DNA of 21,516 nucleotides from a virus. Of the stretch, positions 1-7,085 are shown in pieces (within the stretch, counting starts at the first letter, position 1; every line of letters begins with the position of its first letter). The stretch lies in IMG/VR virus record IMGVR_UViG_3300020220_000390, positions 1-21,516 of that record; one strand, given 5' to 3'. The translations under genes were made by a program, and so were the position numbers. The notes beneath the pieces were generated by a model. It saw only the letters and a list, made by a program, of their open reading frames with translations. It ran no database searches and was not told the DNA's origin.

Positions 1-479
1 TTGGCAAAGTTAAAGAAACTGGAGCCGCCTGTCAATGAAGTAGCTTTAGCACTTTCAAATAGTTTATTGGCAGCTTTTAGTTTGTTTGCATAATCATCTT
101 TTGTTTCTTTTATAACTTGCTCCCCCACGTTAGTATAAGGGTTTCTTTCAAAAGTAAAATAGTAGGGATTCCAATTAGCTGGTTTTTTAATACCAGCCAT
201 AGTCAGCAACTCTTCGGGAGTACGCGCATTAAATAAAAACTCATCAGCACTTCTTTCTCTTTCCTTAATTGTAAACCCAACAGACCCTAATTGTTGGGGT
301 ATAAATGTATCATAAAGTTTTTTACCTACCACTGTTCTTGGCATAGGTCCTGATACAACAGGTGCTTGTAAGTTTTCAAGGTATCGGTTATACGCAGCCA
401 TTATTATATCCATCTGTTGTCTATTATCAGCTTCTCGTTGTGCGCGATCAGTTACGCGATCAGCGTTGTATAAAGCCAT
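1..479 (-). CDS. Unassigned protein, 3' end outside the window
   Basis: An open frame begins with ATG at 479 and runs off the left edge without a stop, giving 159 codons. The start has an AGAGG ribosome binding site about 7 nt upstream, and the gene begins 11 nt after the ribonucleotide reductase stop. The visible protein opens with MALYNADRVTDRAQREADNR, is hydrophilic and charged at its N-terminus, and has no signal peptide or membrane segment. I do not recognise the family. Its place directly after the replication and nucleotide genes is where T7-like genomes switch to virion genes, so a virion or virion-assembly role is possible, but that rests on position alone. Low certainty on function, high on it being a gene. 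Confidence 0.8.
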   Translation of the reverse strand, partial: MALYNADRVTDRAQREADNRQQMDIIMAAYNRYLENLQAPVVSGPMPRTVVGKKLYDTFIPQQLGSVGFTIKERERSADEFLFNARTPEELLTMAGIKKPANWNPYYFTFERNPYTNVGEQVIKETKDDYANKLKAANKLFESAKATSLTGGSSFFNFA

Positions 480-490
480 AGTAATACCTC

Positions 491-2368
491 TTAAATAATT
501 TCACAACCCCCAGCCGTACAAGCCATAGAGTGTGAAGATGTTGTTGTATCATTTAACTCATAATCCTTTAACTTAGAAAAATCTACAAGAACTTTTGGAG
601 ACATGTTATAGGTACGAGCATCAATAGTTTCAAAGGGAGCTTGAGCATATGTATGGTCACACTTGGGTAAGAATGATATACCTGATATCTTATCAAAGTT
701 TTTCCAAACCCAGTTACCAATCTCTAAGAACTCATCATCTGTATAAGACACAGTGATACTAGGCTTATGGTGACAATAGAATTGTTGATAGTCTAACCAT
801 AGCTGTAGGTGTTCCATTGCTCCTAGTGTTTCACTGGTTTGTGTACCTAGTTCTGCTCTTTGGGGAAATGTAAACACAGCTGTAGACTCAGGATTCATTA
901 CACAATCCTCTACCGTAACCCCTTGATCTCTCATCATAGCATACATTGGATCTTTCTTATCCAACCGTACACGTCTATAATAATACTCAGAGTATCTTGG
1001 GTGTAACCCAGACGCTGAGTTTGCTAAACAAGATGTAGTACCTTCTGGCTTGATACACGTGATTGATTTACTAGGAGCGATACCTAATTTATCAGACCAA
1101 ACAAGATTAGTATATTCAGTAGTTTCTTTTAAAACTTCCAAAACATACTTGAGCTTTGGTCTACCTTCTTTACCAGACATAAGTTTGTTATCAAAGATGC
1201 CAGTCATACTGACACCCAACAATCTTTCTTCCTTACAATTCTTTTCCCAAGAGTTTCTTAAGTATGGGAAATGTGTAAACATACTTTGGATTGTACCTAT
1301 AACAGTAGCTTGTTCAATCTTACGATTTAAAGTTTCTATATTATCATCAGCCCGAACAACAACTGTAGATAAATTACAGAATTGATTGGGTCGTAGAATA
1401 ATTTCTGAACAAGGGTTTGTACCAAAGAAATATTCTTCTGTATCTCTGTGTGATGCTTTGGCAATATCAGTCATGGCTTGTCTGTTACAAATACCACGTT
1501 CGCCTGAGTGCGAGTTATAAAGATCAGACCACTCTTCCATGAACTGCCCCATAGAAGGTCGATCTTGATATACAGCAGAGTTATTTGCTAGTGATCTGTG
1601 TGATGCCGTTTCCCACCAAGCACCAGACTTACAGTTTGCCATCTCACGATCTGATAGATCAGACAGTGAAATCATAGCAGACCTACGAACACCACCCACA
1701 ATAACAGACTGGGCAATCTTACAACAGATGTCATGACACTCTAGAGAACTGAGGTGGCGACCTCGTGCTTTGTAAAATGATTGTGTTACATATCTAAACA
1801 CTTCTTCAAGGGGCTGTGGTCCACTTGCTCGACCACCAAATGTCTTCAGTCTTTCGCCTGCTTTGCGAACTTTAGAAGTATCCCACTTGGGATGAACTCC
1901 ACTGTAAAGATTTGTGATTAATGATTCTAAAGAGTTACACCAACCTTCTCTTGAGTCTTCGACAACAATGGGTTTTTCCCAAACTTTTTCTATTGATGTT
2001 GGTACGAGAGGTAATTTATTTACACAACGCGATTCAACGCTATAGCCAACACCAGTGCCACACATTAAGATATACATTAGTTCACAGAATGCTTTGGGAG
2101 AATCAATCTCCATATAAGCACAGTTATATAAAGCTGTATTATCTTTTTCTAAAGCAACCCCAGCGGTCATAAGACCACGCATACTGGGTAGAACTTCTAG
2201 ATTAAGAATGGCTGATTTAATATCAGGTCTTTCTAATAATTGGGGTGCTTTGTTTGTAAAGAAAGACCACCATCTTTCTACTGTTTCTTCCCATGTTTCA
2301 CGGCGACCTAAATTTGGTAGCCATCTTGAGTAACGACTTAGTGCTATAAATTCTTGAAATGTATTCAT
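491..2368 (-). CDS. nrdJ: Adenosylcobalamin-dependent (class II) ribonucleoside-triphosphate reductase
   Basis: Converts ribonucleotides to deoxyribonucleotides using a cobalamin-derived radical, in the cytoplasm. The 625-residue protein resembles the monomeric Lactobacillus-type enzyme (about 739 aa) and is shorter. The motif NPCSEI places the thiyl-radical cysteine at C320 and the catalytic glutamate at E322. C83 and C331 fit the active-site redox pair; the 11-residue C320-C331 spacing equals that of C408-C419 in the Lactobacillus enzyme. The C-terminal C617-x4-C622 fits the shuttle cysteines that accept electrons from thioredoxin. The start chosen is ATG 2368, preceded by GGAG, rather than an in-frame extension into dut; it lies 1 nt after the dut stop, so the two genes are probably translationally coupled. 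No iron-dependent partner subunit is needed, which suits phages of iron-poor water. The family call is firm. Confidence 0.95.
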   Translation of the reverse strand: MNTFQEFIALSRYSRWLPNLGRRETWEETVERWWSFFTNKAPQLLERPDIKSAILNLEVLPSMRGLMTAGVALEKDNTALYNCAYMEIDSPKAFCELMYILMCGTGVGYSVESRCVNKLPLVPTSIEKVWEKPIVVEDSREGWCNSLESLITNLYSGVHPKWDTSKVRKAGERLKTFGGRASGPQPLEEVFRYVTQSFYKARGRHLSSLECHDICCKIAQSVIVGGVRRSAMISLSDLSDREMANCKSGAWWETASHRSLANNSAVYQDRPSMGQFMEEWSDLYNSHSGERGICNRQAMTDIAKASHRDTEEYFFGTNPCSEIILRPNQFCNLSTVVVRADDNIETLNRKIEQATVIGTIQSMFTHFPYLRNSWEKNCKEERLLGVSMTGIFDNKLMSGKEGRPKLKYVLEVLKETTEYTNLVWSDKLGIAPSKSITCIKPEGTTSCLANSASGLHPRYSEYYYRRVRLDKKDPMYAMMRDQGVTVEDCVMNPESTAVFTFPQRAELGTQTSETLGAMEHLQLWLDYQQFYCHHKPSITVSYTDDEFLEIGNWVWKNFDKISGISFLPKCDHTYAQAPFETIDARTYNMSPKVLVDFSKLKDYELNDTTTSSHSMACTAGGCEII

Positions 2369-2369
2369 A

Positions 2370-2879
2370 TTAAACTCCAGTTGATCCAAACCCACCATTA
2401 TTTCTATCTGTAGTATTAAGATTCGTAACTTCAACAAATCTAGCACATATGGTTGGAGTAAGAATTAACTGGGCTAATCTTGTACCTTTAGAAAATGATT
2501 TTATACCACCTGATATATTTGTTAACATAAGTTTAATTGTACCTCTGTAATCAGGATCTATAACACCGACACCATTACTTAAGACAATACCACTTAAGGC
2601 TACGCTGGATCTAATATAAACTAAACCAGCTGTGTTTATAGGTAACTCTAAAGAAACACCTGTATCAATCAGGGTTGGCATATTACATTGTAAAGTAAAC
2701 TCGTTTAAGCAAGCTAGGTCAGCCCCTACGGACATTGCCGTTTGAAACATTGGTAGCTTTGCGTTTTGTTCTAATTTAACCTTAACAGCGTTATAGTTTT
2801 GGTGAACATAGGTTGCTGCTGAAACCTCAGTGGGGTTTGAAAAGGTGTTTGAACTGATATAATAACTATCTGTTGACAT
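2370..2879 (-). CDS. dut: Trimeric-type dUTPase
   Basis: Hydrolyses dUTP to dUMP and pyrophosphate, keeping uracil out of DNA and supplying dUMP to ThyX. All five motifs of the homotrimeric family are visible in the 169-aa product: SVGADLAC (motif 1), RSSVAL (2), GVGVIDPDYRGTIKL (3), KGTRLAQLIL (4) and the C-terminal NNGGFGSTG (5), whose phenylalanine closes over the base. There are about 50 residues before motif 1, somewhat more than in compact bacterial enzymes. The start is ATG 2879 with AAGGAT upstream; the longer in-frame reading would run back into the exonuclease gene. The last codons also contain the ribosome binding site of nrdJ. The 37-nt gap upstream holds a promoter-like element. 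Confidence 0.94.
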   Translation of the reverse strand: MSTDSYYISSNTFSNPTEVSAATYVHQNYNAVKVKLEQNAKLPMFQTAMSVGADLACLNEFTLQCNMPTLIDTGVSLELPINTAGLVYIRSSVALSGIVLSNGVGVIDPDYRGTIKLMLTNISGGIKSFSKGTRLAQLILTPTICARFVEVTNLNTTDRNNGGFGSTGV

Positions 2880-2897
2880 ATATCTTATCCTTGGTTG

Positions 2898-2915
2898 TAT
2901 TCTATAGCCCCAACT
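2898..2915 (-). promoter_or_regulatory. Candidate phage promoter, copy 1 of a repeated intergenic element
   Basis: Immediately after the exonuclease stop, in the short gap before dut, the minus strand reads AGTTGGGGCTATAGAATA. It matches the SP6 promoter segment AGGTGACACTATAGAAGA at 13 of 18 positions, including the CTATAGAA core around the start site. The copy near 10775 is almost the same. A transcript starting here would carry dut and nrdJ. The promoter role is inference; the repeat is visible. Confidence 0.45.
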
Positions 2916-2916
2916 A

Positions 2917-3657
2917 TTAGGCAGGGTTCCATAGAATTGGTTCTTTTGTATCTGAATTATACTCTCCATCCCGCAATATCCTAACACATTGTGCCATTTT
3001 TACACAATAATCAAGACTGTAGGGGTTTCCTTGTGCATCTTTAGCTTGCTCGTATGCACCCAAAACAGCGTCGGTCCAGTTGTGTGGTTGAACCGAGTCT
3101 AATAACTTCTGTGCTTTTATTGGACCACACTTCCAGATTCCAGGTATGTTATCAGTAGTATCCCCCGTAAGCCACTGCTTATGAAAGTTATACTCTGCCT
3201 GTCTAGCATCAACAAGAACTGGTTTATCTTCTTTATCTGGATTCCAATGCCATCCCCGTACAGATCTAAGATCTTTGTCTATGGTTACAGCCACAGCACG
3301 ATAGCCTGATGCCATGATACCCATAACATCATCAGCTTCTAGTTGGGGAATATCTAACTTGTTACCAACTTTGGTAACCAACTCAACGGCTAAGGGTAAA
3401 GCTTCGGGAACCTTTCGGTTAACATCCCTGTGCCTTTTATACGGATCCCAAATCTTACGCCTAAAGTTATCAGACCTTGCACATGATACTGCTATGTGTA
3501 CTGTAGTAATACCAGGGGGTACCCATGCTTTGACATCATGATCTACTCTGGTTTCAATATCTTCAATACCCTCAGACTCTGCCCAGAAAGCAATCCTGTA
3601 CGCTAGTATATCGCCGTCTAATACAGCAACCTTAGGCATTGGTTCAAGATTCATCAT
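2917..3657 (-). CDS. T7 gp6-like 5'-3' exonuclease (FEN/PIN-like nuclease)
   Basis: Metal-dependent nuclease expected to remove RNA primers and degrade host DNA. The product has the acidic residues of the flap-nuclease family: LDGD near residues 13-16, LEADD at 106-110, TIDKD at 125-129, and GDTTDNIPG from 165, which leads into the helix-turn-helix segment that grips DNA (IPGIWKCGPIKAQKLL). The 246-residue length is typical of phage flap exonucleases. The start is one of two adjacent ATG codons at 3657 and 3654, with AAGGA upstream; a third ATG at 3639 is possible. The first codons overlap the end of the tiny acidic gene upstream. Position downstream of the DNA polymerase matches gene 6 of T7. 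Confidence 0.9.
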   Translation of the reverse strand: MMNLEPMPKVAVLDGDILAYRIAFWAESEGIEDIETRVDHDVKAWVPPGITTVHIAVSCARSDNFRRKIWDPYKRHRDVNRKVPEALPLAVELVTKVGNKLDIPQLEADDVMGIMASGYRAVAVTIDKDLRSVRGWHWNPDKEDKPVLVDARQAEYNFHKQWLTGDTTDNIPGIWKCGPIKAQKLLDSVQPHNWTDAVLGAYEQAKDAQGNPYSLDYCVKMAQCVRILRDGEYNSDTKEPILWNPA

Positions 3658-3772
3658 CGTATTCCATCCTTGTCCTCTTACGTAAGTCCAGCCAATAAGC
3701 ATGATCTTGTTCTGGTGTTGTCTCGTTATCGTTTACATCGTCTTCTAAATCTTCATCTTCTGGATCAACCAT
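3644..3772 (-). CDS. Small acidic protein, 42 aa, unassigned
   Basis: ATG 3772 is preceded by a strong AGGAG site 7 nt away, and the frame runs 42 codons to a TGA that overlaps the exonuclease start by 14 nt. The N-terminal half is highly acidic (MVDPEDEDLEDDVNDNE) and the C-terminal part mixed (LDLRKRTRMEYDDES). No fold or family is recognised. The good ribosome binding site, the overlap with the next gene and the gap upstream support a real gene. Acidic mini-proteins in phages often imitate DNA or bind host enzymes, but nothing in the sequence shows that here. Confidence 0.7.
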   Translation of the reverse strand: MVDPEDEDLEDDVNDNETTPEQDHAYWLDLRKRTRMEYDDES

Positions 3773-3796
3773 TAATATTCTCCTGTGATAAATTGT

Positions 3797-3819
3797 CGGT
3801 CTTTACACCCAAGTGTAAA
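3797..3819 (-). promoter_or_regulatory. Intergenic hairpin overlapping copy 2 of the promoter-like element
   Basis: Seven nt after the kinase stop, TTTACAC and GTGTAAA pair perfectly around a TTGG loop (3802-3819). The same bases contain ACTTGGGTGTAAAGACCG (3797-3814), which shares TTGGG, TA and AAGA spacing with the elements at 2898 and 10765. There is no U-run after the stem, so it is a poor intrinsic terminator. It could be a promoter, a protein-binding site or an RNA-processing stem. Confidence 0.4.
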
Positions 3820-3826
3820 TGTTTTG

Positions 3827-4573
3827 TCACAATATATCTTCTAAATCTTCGTCATCTTCTTCCGCAAGTTTCTTGTGTGCTTTATCTAAAATTTGTTCTA
3901 GATCCCCTAATGTAAGAGCTATATCATATCTTGTTTTCATACAGCCTAAACAATCACACAAAACTTTATCATCACTTTTCATATAGTTTAACCAATCCTC
4001 AAAGTAATTAGTAGCTTTGGTTTTGAATTCCTTTTCTGTACCTTCGTTAAATAATCTATAGTGAAACATTTCTGTGTAATTCATATTACTAGATTCTATT
4101 TTATTAGCCATGTCTTCACTTTCATGGTTACGCCAAGGTGCATCATGTTCTGATACAACTCTTTTACCATGAGCTACAAATACTTGTAAGGCACCAATCT
4201 TTCTACCAAAGTTAACTTCATTTAAATATCTACAATCATCAACCAGTACACATTTTTCATGCCACTTTTTTGGGTTGGTTTCTAAGTTTTCAATGTCTTG
4301 TATTTTAATTTCATTAAGCCGCTCTTCAAATTTATTAACCCAAAAGTCAGGATTGTTCTTACGCATACCTGAACCAAGAACTTGACAAGCTAATCTATAT
4401 TGTTCGGGATTAGCTTCTTTTGTTAGTCCAGTTTTTTCTACCTCTCTTTTTAATACATCAGCAAAAGGAACAATAACTGGAGAGTATCCTTTATTATACA
4501 AGTATTCTGTAAATAATTTAGCAAGGGTTGTTTTACCAACCCGTGCTTTACCGCCAAACATTATAACCATCAT
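3827..4573 (-). CDS. P-loop nucleotide kinase, deoxynucleoside-monophosphate-kinase-like
   Basis: Probably phosphorylates dNMPs to dNDPs using ATP, recycling nucleotides from degraded host DNA. The N-terminus holds a Walker A loop, FGGKARVGKTT. It is followed by PFADVLKREV and by GSGMRKNNPDFWVNKF, which resembles the QxxG...R...W segment of phage and bacterial dNMP kinases (T4 gene 1 type). The 248-aa length fits. Near the C-terminus is a CDCLGC cysteine cluster, unusual for the family and a possible metal site, and the tail is strongly acidic (AEEDDEDLEDIL). The start is ATG 4573 (or 4570) with GGAG 8 nt upstream; it overlaps the preceding gene by 26 nt. The kinase fold is well supported, the exact substrate less so. 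Confidence 0.75.
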   Translation of the reverse strand: MMVIMFGGKARVGKTTLAKLFTEYLYNKGYSPVIVPFADVLKREVEKTGLTKEANPEQYRLACQVLGSGMRKNNPDFWVNKFEERLNEIKIQDIENLETNPKKWHEKCVLVDDCRYLNEVNFGRKIGALQVFVAHGKRVVSEHDAPWRNHESEDMANKIESSNMNYTEMFHYRLFNEGTEKEFKTKATNYFEDWLNYMKSDDKVLCDCLGCMKTRYDIALTLGDLEQILDKAHKKLAEEDDEDLEDIL

Positions 4574-5024
4574 GCCAATATCTCCATAATTGTTTAGGTG
4601 AAAAGAACATTGGTACAGAAATATTATGCAAGAACATAAAATCTGAAACAAATGTAGCACATGTTGGGGGAATGCGCTTACTGTGGTGTAGGTTAAACCA
4701 TCTCAGTATCTGGTACTTAATTAAATCCCAGTGTTTAGTTGGTTTGTATGAGCTTACAAAGTCCTGCCATTCAGGATCTAAATTAACTAGCCCAAATGAA
4801 TAACTGTAATAGGGATCAACGCCAAGAAACTTCTTGTTTAGCCCCAACTTTATGATGCGTGGGCTGTACCCATCTACGGTTAGGATAATGTATTTATTGT
4901 TACCATATTCTATTTCCAAATGTACATGGGTATGCCGTGTCATTTGCATAAGAGAAATCCCCAACTTACGCCACCCTTGTAGTTTGTAACTTGAATAGAA
5001 ACAAGCTTGTACTTTAGCTTTCAT
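4548..5024 (-). CDS. Putative permuted papain-like (NlpC/P60-related, YiiX-like) protein
   Basis: The 158-residue product has a histidine-rich strand, TRHTHVHLEI (residues 29-38), and later PPTCATFVSDFM with C122, then SPKQLWRYW. In NlpC/P60-type enzymes the nucleophilic cysteine begins a helix and pairs with a histidine; here the histidine comes first, as in circularly permuted YaeF/YiiX members. Peptidase, amidase or acyl-transfer activity is possible; the substrate is unknown. No signal peptide is seen. The start is taken as ATG 5024, inside the end of the DUF4406 gene; a TTG at 5042 is the alternative, and neither has a strong ribosome binding site. The assignment is from motif order only. 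Confidence 0.5.
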   Translation of the reverse strand: MKAKVQACFYSSYKLQGWRKLGISLMQMTRHTHVHLEIEYGNNKYIILTVDGYSPRIIKLGLNKKFLGVDPYYSYSFGLVNLDPEWQDFVSSYKPTKHWDLIKYQILRWFNLHHSKRIPPTCATFVSDFMFLHNISVPMFFSPKQLWRYWHDGYNVWR

Positions 5025-5370
5025 AGAATATACATAAACCAAGATAGACAGCTAAAGAATGTTCTACTCTGGCTCCTTCAGAATTTTCCCAACCATGTAA
5101 CATAACTAATCCATCTGATTTCATAATGGCATCCAAGTCACGCTTCATACAAGACTTAAGATGTTCCTTACTGTCTAATGAAACACTGTTGCCGTCAAAA
5201 CCAGCTTGTTCATCCATTTCAGCGGGATTAAAAATTGTACAACCAGGTATTTTCTTAGCCCACTTTTTAGCTGCTGAATGAAAAGCTGGGAAATTATGCA
5301 ACGCATAACCACGCATAGGACCAGCAATATATAAAGTAAGTGGCTTGTTTGTAGTGTAATCTAATAACAT
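5014..5370 (-). CDS. DUF4406 / nucleoside 2-deoxyribosyltransferase-like protein
   Basis: The 118-aa protein starts with LTLYIAGPMRGY, continues with NFPAF and IFNPAEMD, and ends with MKRDLDAIMKSDGLVMLHGWENSEGARVEHSLA. This is the pattern of DUF4406 and the wider nucleoside 2-deoxyribosyltransferase superfamily, where the glycine-rich first loop and the SEGARVE segment line the nucleotide pocket and the glutamate attacks the glycosidic bond. A role in cleaving or exchanging the base of a deoxynucleotide fits its neighbours, but many DUF4406 proteins are uncharacterised. ATG 5370 has AAGGAG 4 nt upstream, and that site is built onto the TAA stop of the DNA polymerase gene. Confidence 0.75.
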   Translation of the reverse strand: MLLDYTTNKPLTLYIAGPMRGYALHNFPAFHSAAKKWAKKIPGCTIFNPAEMDEQAGFDGNSVSLDSKEHLKSCMKRDLDAIMKSDGLVMLHGWENSEGARVEHSLAVYLGLCIFYES

Positions 5371-5378
5371 ATATCTCC

Positions 5379-7085
5379 TTAATGAGTATCATTCCAATTC
5401 AAACCTATAGTATACTCGGCATCTATAGGAATATTAAGATTAAGTCTGACACCAGCTTTGTTAGCTGAGTCTTTAATTATTTGACCAACATCATCAGCTA
5501 TATCTTTAGGTGCAGCATACTGTAGTTCATCATGTATATAAGCCATCTGAAATACTTTGCTACCATACTTGGCATTTAGTTGCTCATCTGCAATAACCAT
5601 CCATAACTTTGATACAACAGCCCCCGCACCTTGTAACAGGGTATTTAATGCAGCATGTTCCTTGCGAACAGGAACTGATCTGCCGTCGGGTAAAGTAACA
5701 CTGTTGGATTTTAAGAATTCATACCGAACTTGTTCTTGAACTTTAGTCAATGCAGGGATTTCTTTCTGAAACTTTTTACGAAGATTGTCAGCGTTTGCAG
5801 AAGAACATCCTAGAACTTTAGATAACTTTGTGTTACTAGCACCATATAGATAAGCATATATAAAGGACTTGGCTAAGTTTCTGTCAGCAAGACCAGCTGC
5901 TTCTTGGTTGTGGGAATGTATATCACCATTGATCAGTACTGTAGCGTAGTTACCGTTATCATACTTGGACATATAGTGTGCCAACATTCTCAATTCCAAA
6001 CCCTTGAGATCAGAACCAACCTGAACATATCCATCTATATTTGGAAACCACAGGGAACGAACCCTAGGGTCACTAGAGACTTGGGCTACATTAGGTTGGC
6101 TGTGGGTACATCTACCAGTCGCTGCCCCCTGAGGGTTGATGCTACCGTGTATCCTGTGATCACGGGAAGCAAACGCTCTGAGATTCCAGTCTTCAACTTG
6201 ACCAATAAGTTTTACAAGATCAAAGTATTTTACCAATGCTTTGGCTTCATCATACTTTAGTTTGCTTAGAACTTCTTCGTCAACTTTAGGATTACCCTTA
6301 TCTGTAGTTGGTGCAACCCATCCGTACTTTTCTTCCAACCTCTCAGCAATCTGTACTCTAGAACCTGGGTTGAATACTTCGACCTTGTTCTTAAGTGCCT
6401 TACCTGTTTTCTTTGAGTACCTTACGTGTATCTTATCTGGAAAGATTTCACGCATGTTGTCTTCAATTTCTACTTTTTCTAGAATCAAAGACTCAAGTAG
6501 ATTGTCACCCAATGTTAGATTGTAACCAAAACCATTCTCCACTTGTTTGAATAAGACATGAGAAACTTGGTGTTCAAATTTAACTAATGTTTTATTAGTG
6601 ATGATAAAGGGTAATTGATACTCATATATCTGTTCACTAAGGAGAACATCATTTAGACAATACCTACCCATGTCATCTGAGTAGTGTGACCAATCTCCAT
6701 TGTATTCTATTTTAGGAAACTTAAGAAACTTACCCCAGTTTTCCAAAGAGTTACCACCAAGCTTGTGATCGTTCCTGTCTGGAAACATTAAGCGAGATAC
6801 AACTAATGTATCTACAACAAGTCTTGGCATCGTTAAACCCAATAAGCGAACTAGCACTGGTAAATCATAACCATAAATGTTATGACCCACAAGTACATCA
6901 AACTTACTGAGGTATAAAACTAAATCCTTTAGTTGACTTTCGGTCCACAACCTAGGTTTAGAATCCTTGTAATCCTTTGTTGCTACGCACCATATTTTAG
7001 TGCATTCTTTTTTAGCAATTCCTTTCTTTTCTATATTGACTTCTGATAAAGCATTACCTTCGATATCTAGTATACAAGTTTTCAT
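5379..7085 (-). CDS. Family A (T7-type) DNA polymerase with 3'-5' exonuclease
   Basis: Replicative polymerase. The 568-aa protein has an N-terminal proofreading domain: LDIEGNAL with D7 and E9, GHNIYGYD with D74, and RYCLNDV with Y142 and D146. The polymerase domain follows: motif A VGSDLKGLELR (D359), motif B RNLAKSFIYAYLYG (R402, K406, Y410, Y414), motif C YIHDELQ (H518, D519). Y410 corresponds to T7 Tyr526 and E. coli Pol I Phe762. It is shorter than T7 gp5 (704 aa). The stretch between the exonuclease domain and FNPGSR is compact, so the thioredoxin-binding loop may be missing or reduced. The gene starts inside the stop of the primase-helicase gene (ATGA overlap), so the two are translationally coupled. 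Confidence 0.97.
   Translation of the reverse strand: MKTCILDIEGNALSEVNIEKKGIAKKECTKIWCVATKDYKDSKPRLWTESQLKDLVLYLSKFDVLVGHNIYGYDLPVLVRLLGLTMPRLVVDTLVVSRLMFPDRNDHKLGGNSLENWGKFLKFPKIEYNGDWSHYSDDMGRYCLNDVLLSEQIYEYQLPFIITNKTLVKFEHQVSHVLFKQVENGFGYNLTLGDNLLESLILEKVEIEDNMREIFPDKIHVRYSKKTGKALKNKVEVFNPGSRVQIAERLEEKYGWVAPTTDKGNPKVDEEVLSKLKYDEAKALVKYFDLVKLIGQVEDWNLRAFASRDHRIHGSINPQGAATGRCTHSQPNVAQVSSDPRVRSLWFPNIDGYVQVGSDLKGLELRMLAHYMSKYDNGNYATVLINGDIHSHNQEAAGLADRNLAKSFIYAYLYGASNTKLSKVLGCSSANADNLRKKFQKEIPALTKVQEQVRYEFLKSNSVTLPDGRSVPVRKEHAALNTLLQGAGAVVSKLWMVIADEQLNAKYGSKVFQMAYIHDELQYAAPKDIADDVGQIIKDSANKAGVRLNLNIPIDAEYTIGLNWNDTH

Noticed and set aside
1050-1385. Plus-strand open frame of 111 codons
   Set aside because: It lies opposite the conserved ribonucleotide reductase gene, has no recognisable motif and has no neighbours on that strand.
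2369-2446. N-terminal extension of the ribonucleotide reductase
   Set aside because: The extra residues overlap dUTPase motif 5; the ATG at 2368 has its own ribosome binding site.
4053-4068. CTATAGTG-type palindrome as a promoter
   Set aside because: It lies within the kinase coding sequence, and CTATAG is common in this A+T-rich sequence.
5394-5420. TATACTATAGG resembling a T7 promoter core on the minus strand
   Set aside because: It encodes the conserved end of the DNA polymerase (EYTIG) and lacks the upstream bases of the repeated intergenic element.
5904-6260. Plus-strand open frame of 118 codons
   Set aside because: Antisense to the DNA polymerase core; the opposite frame has all catalytic motifs, and this one has no ribosome binding site or family resemblance.
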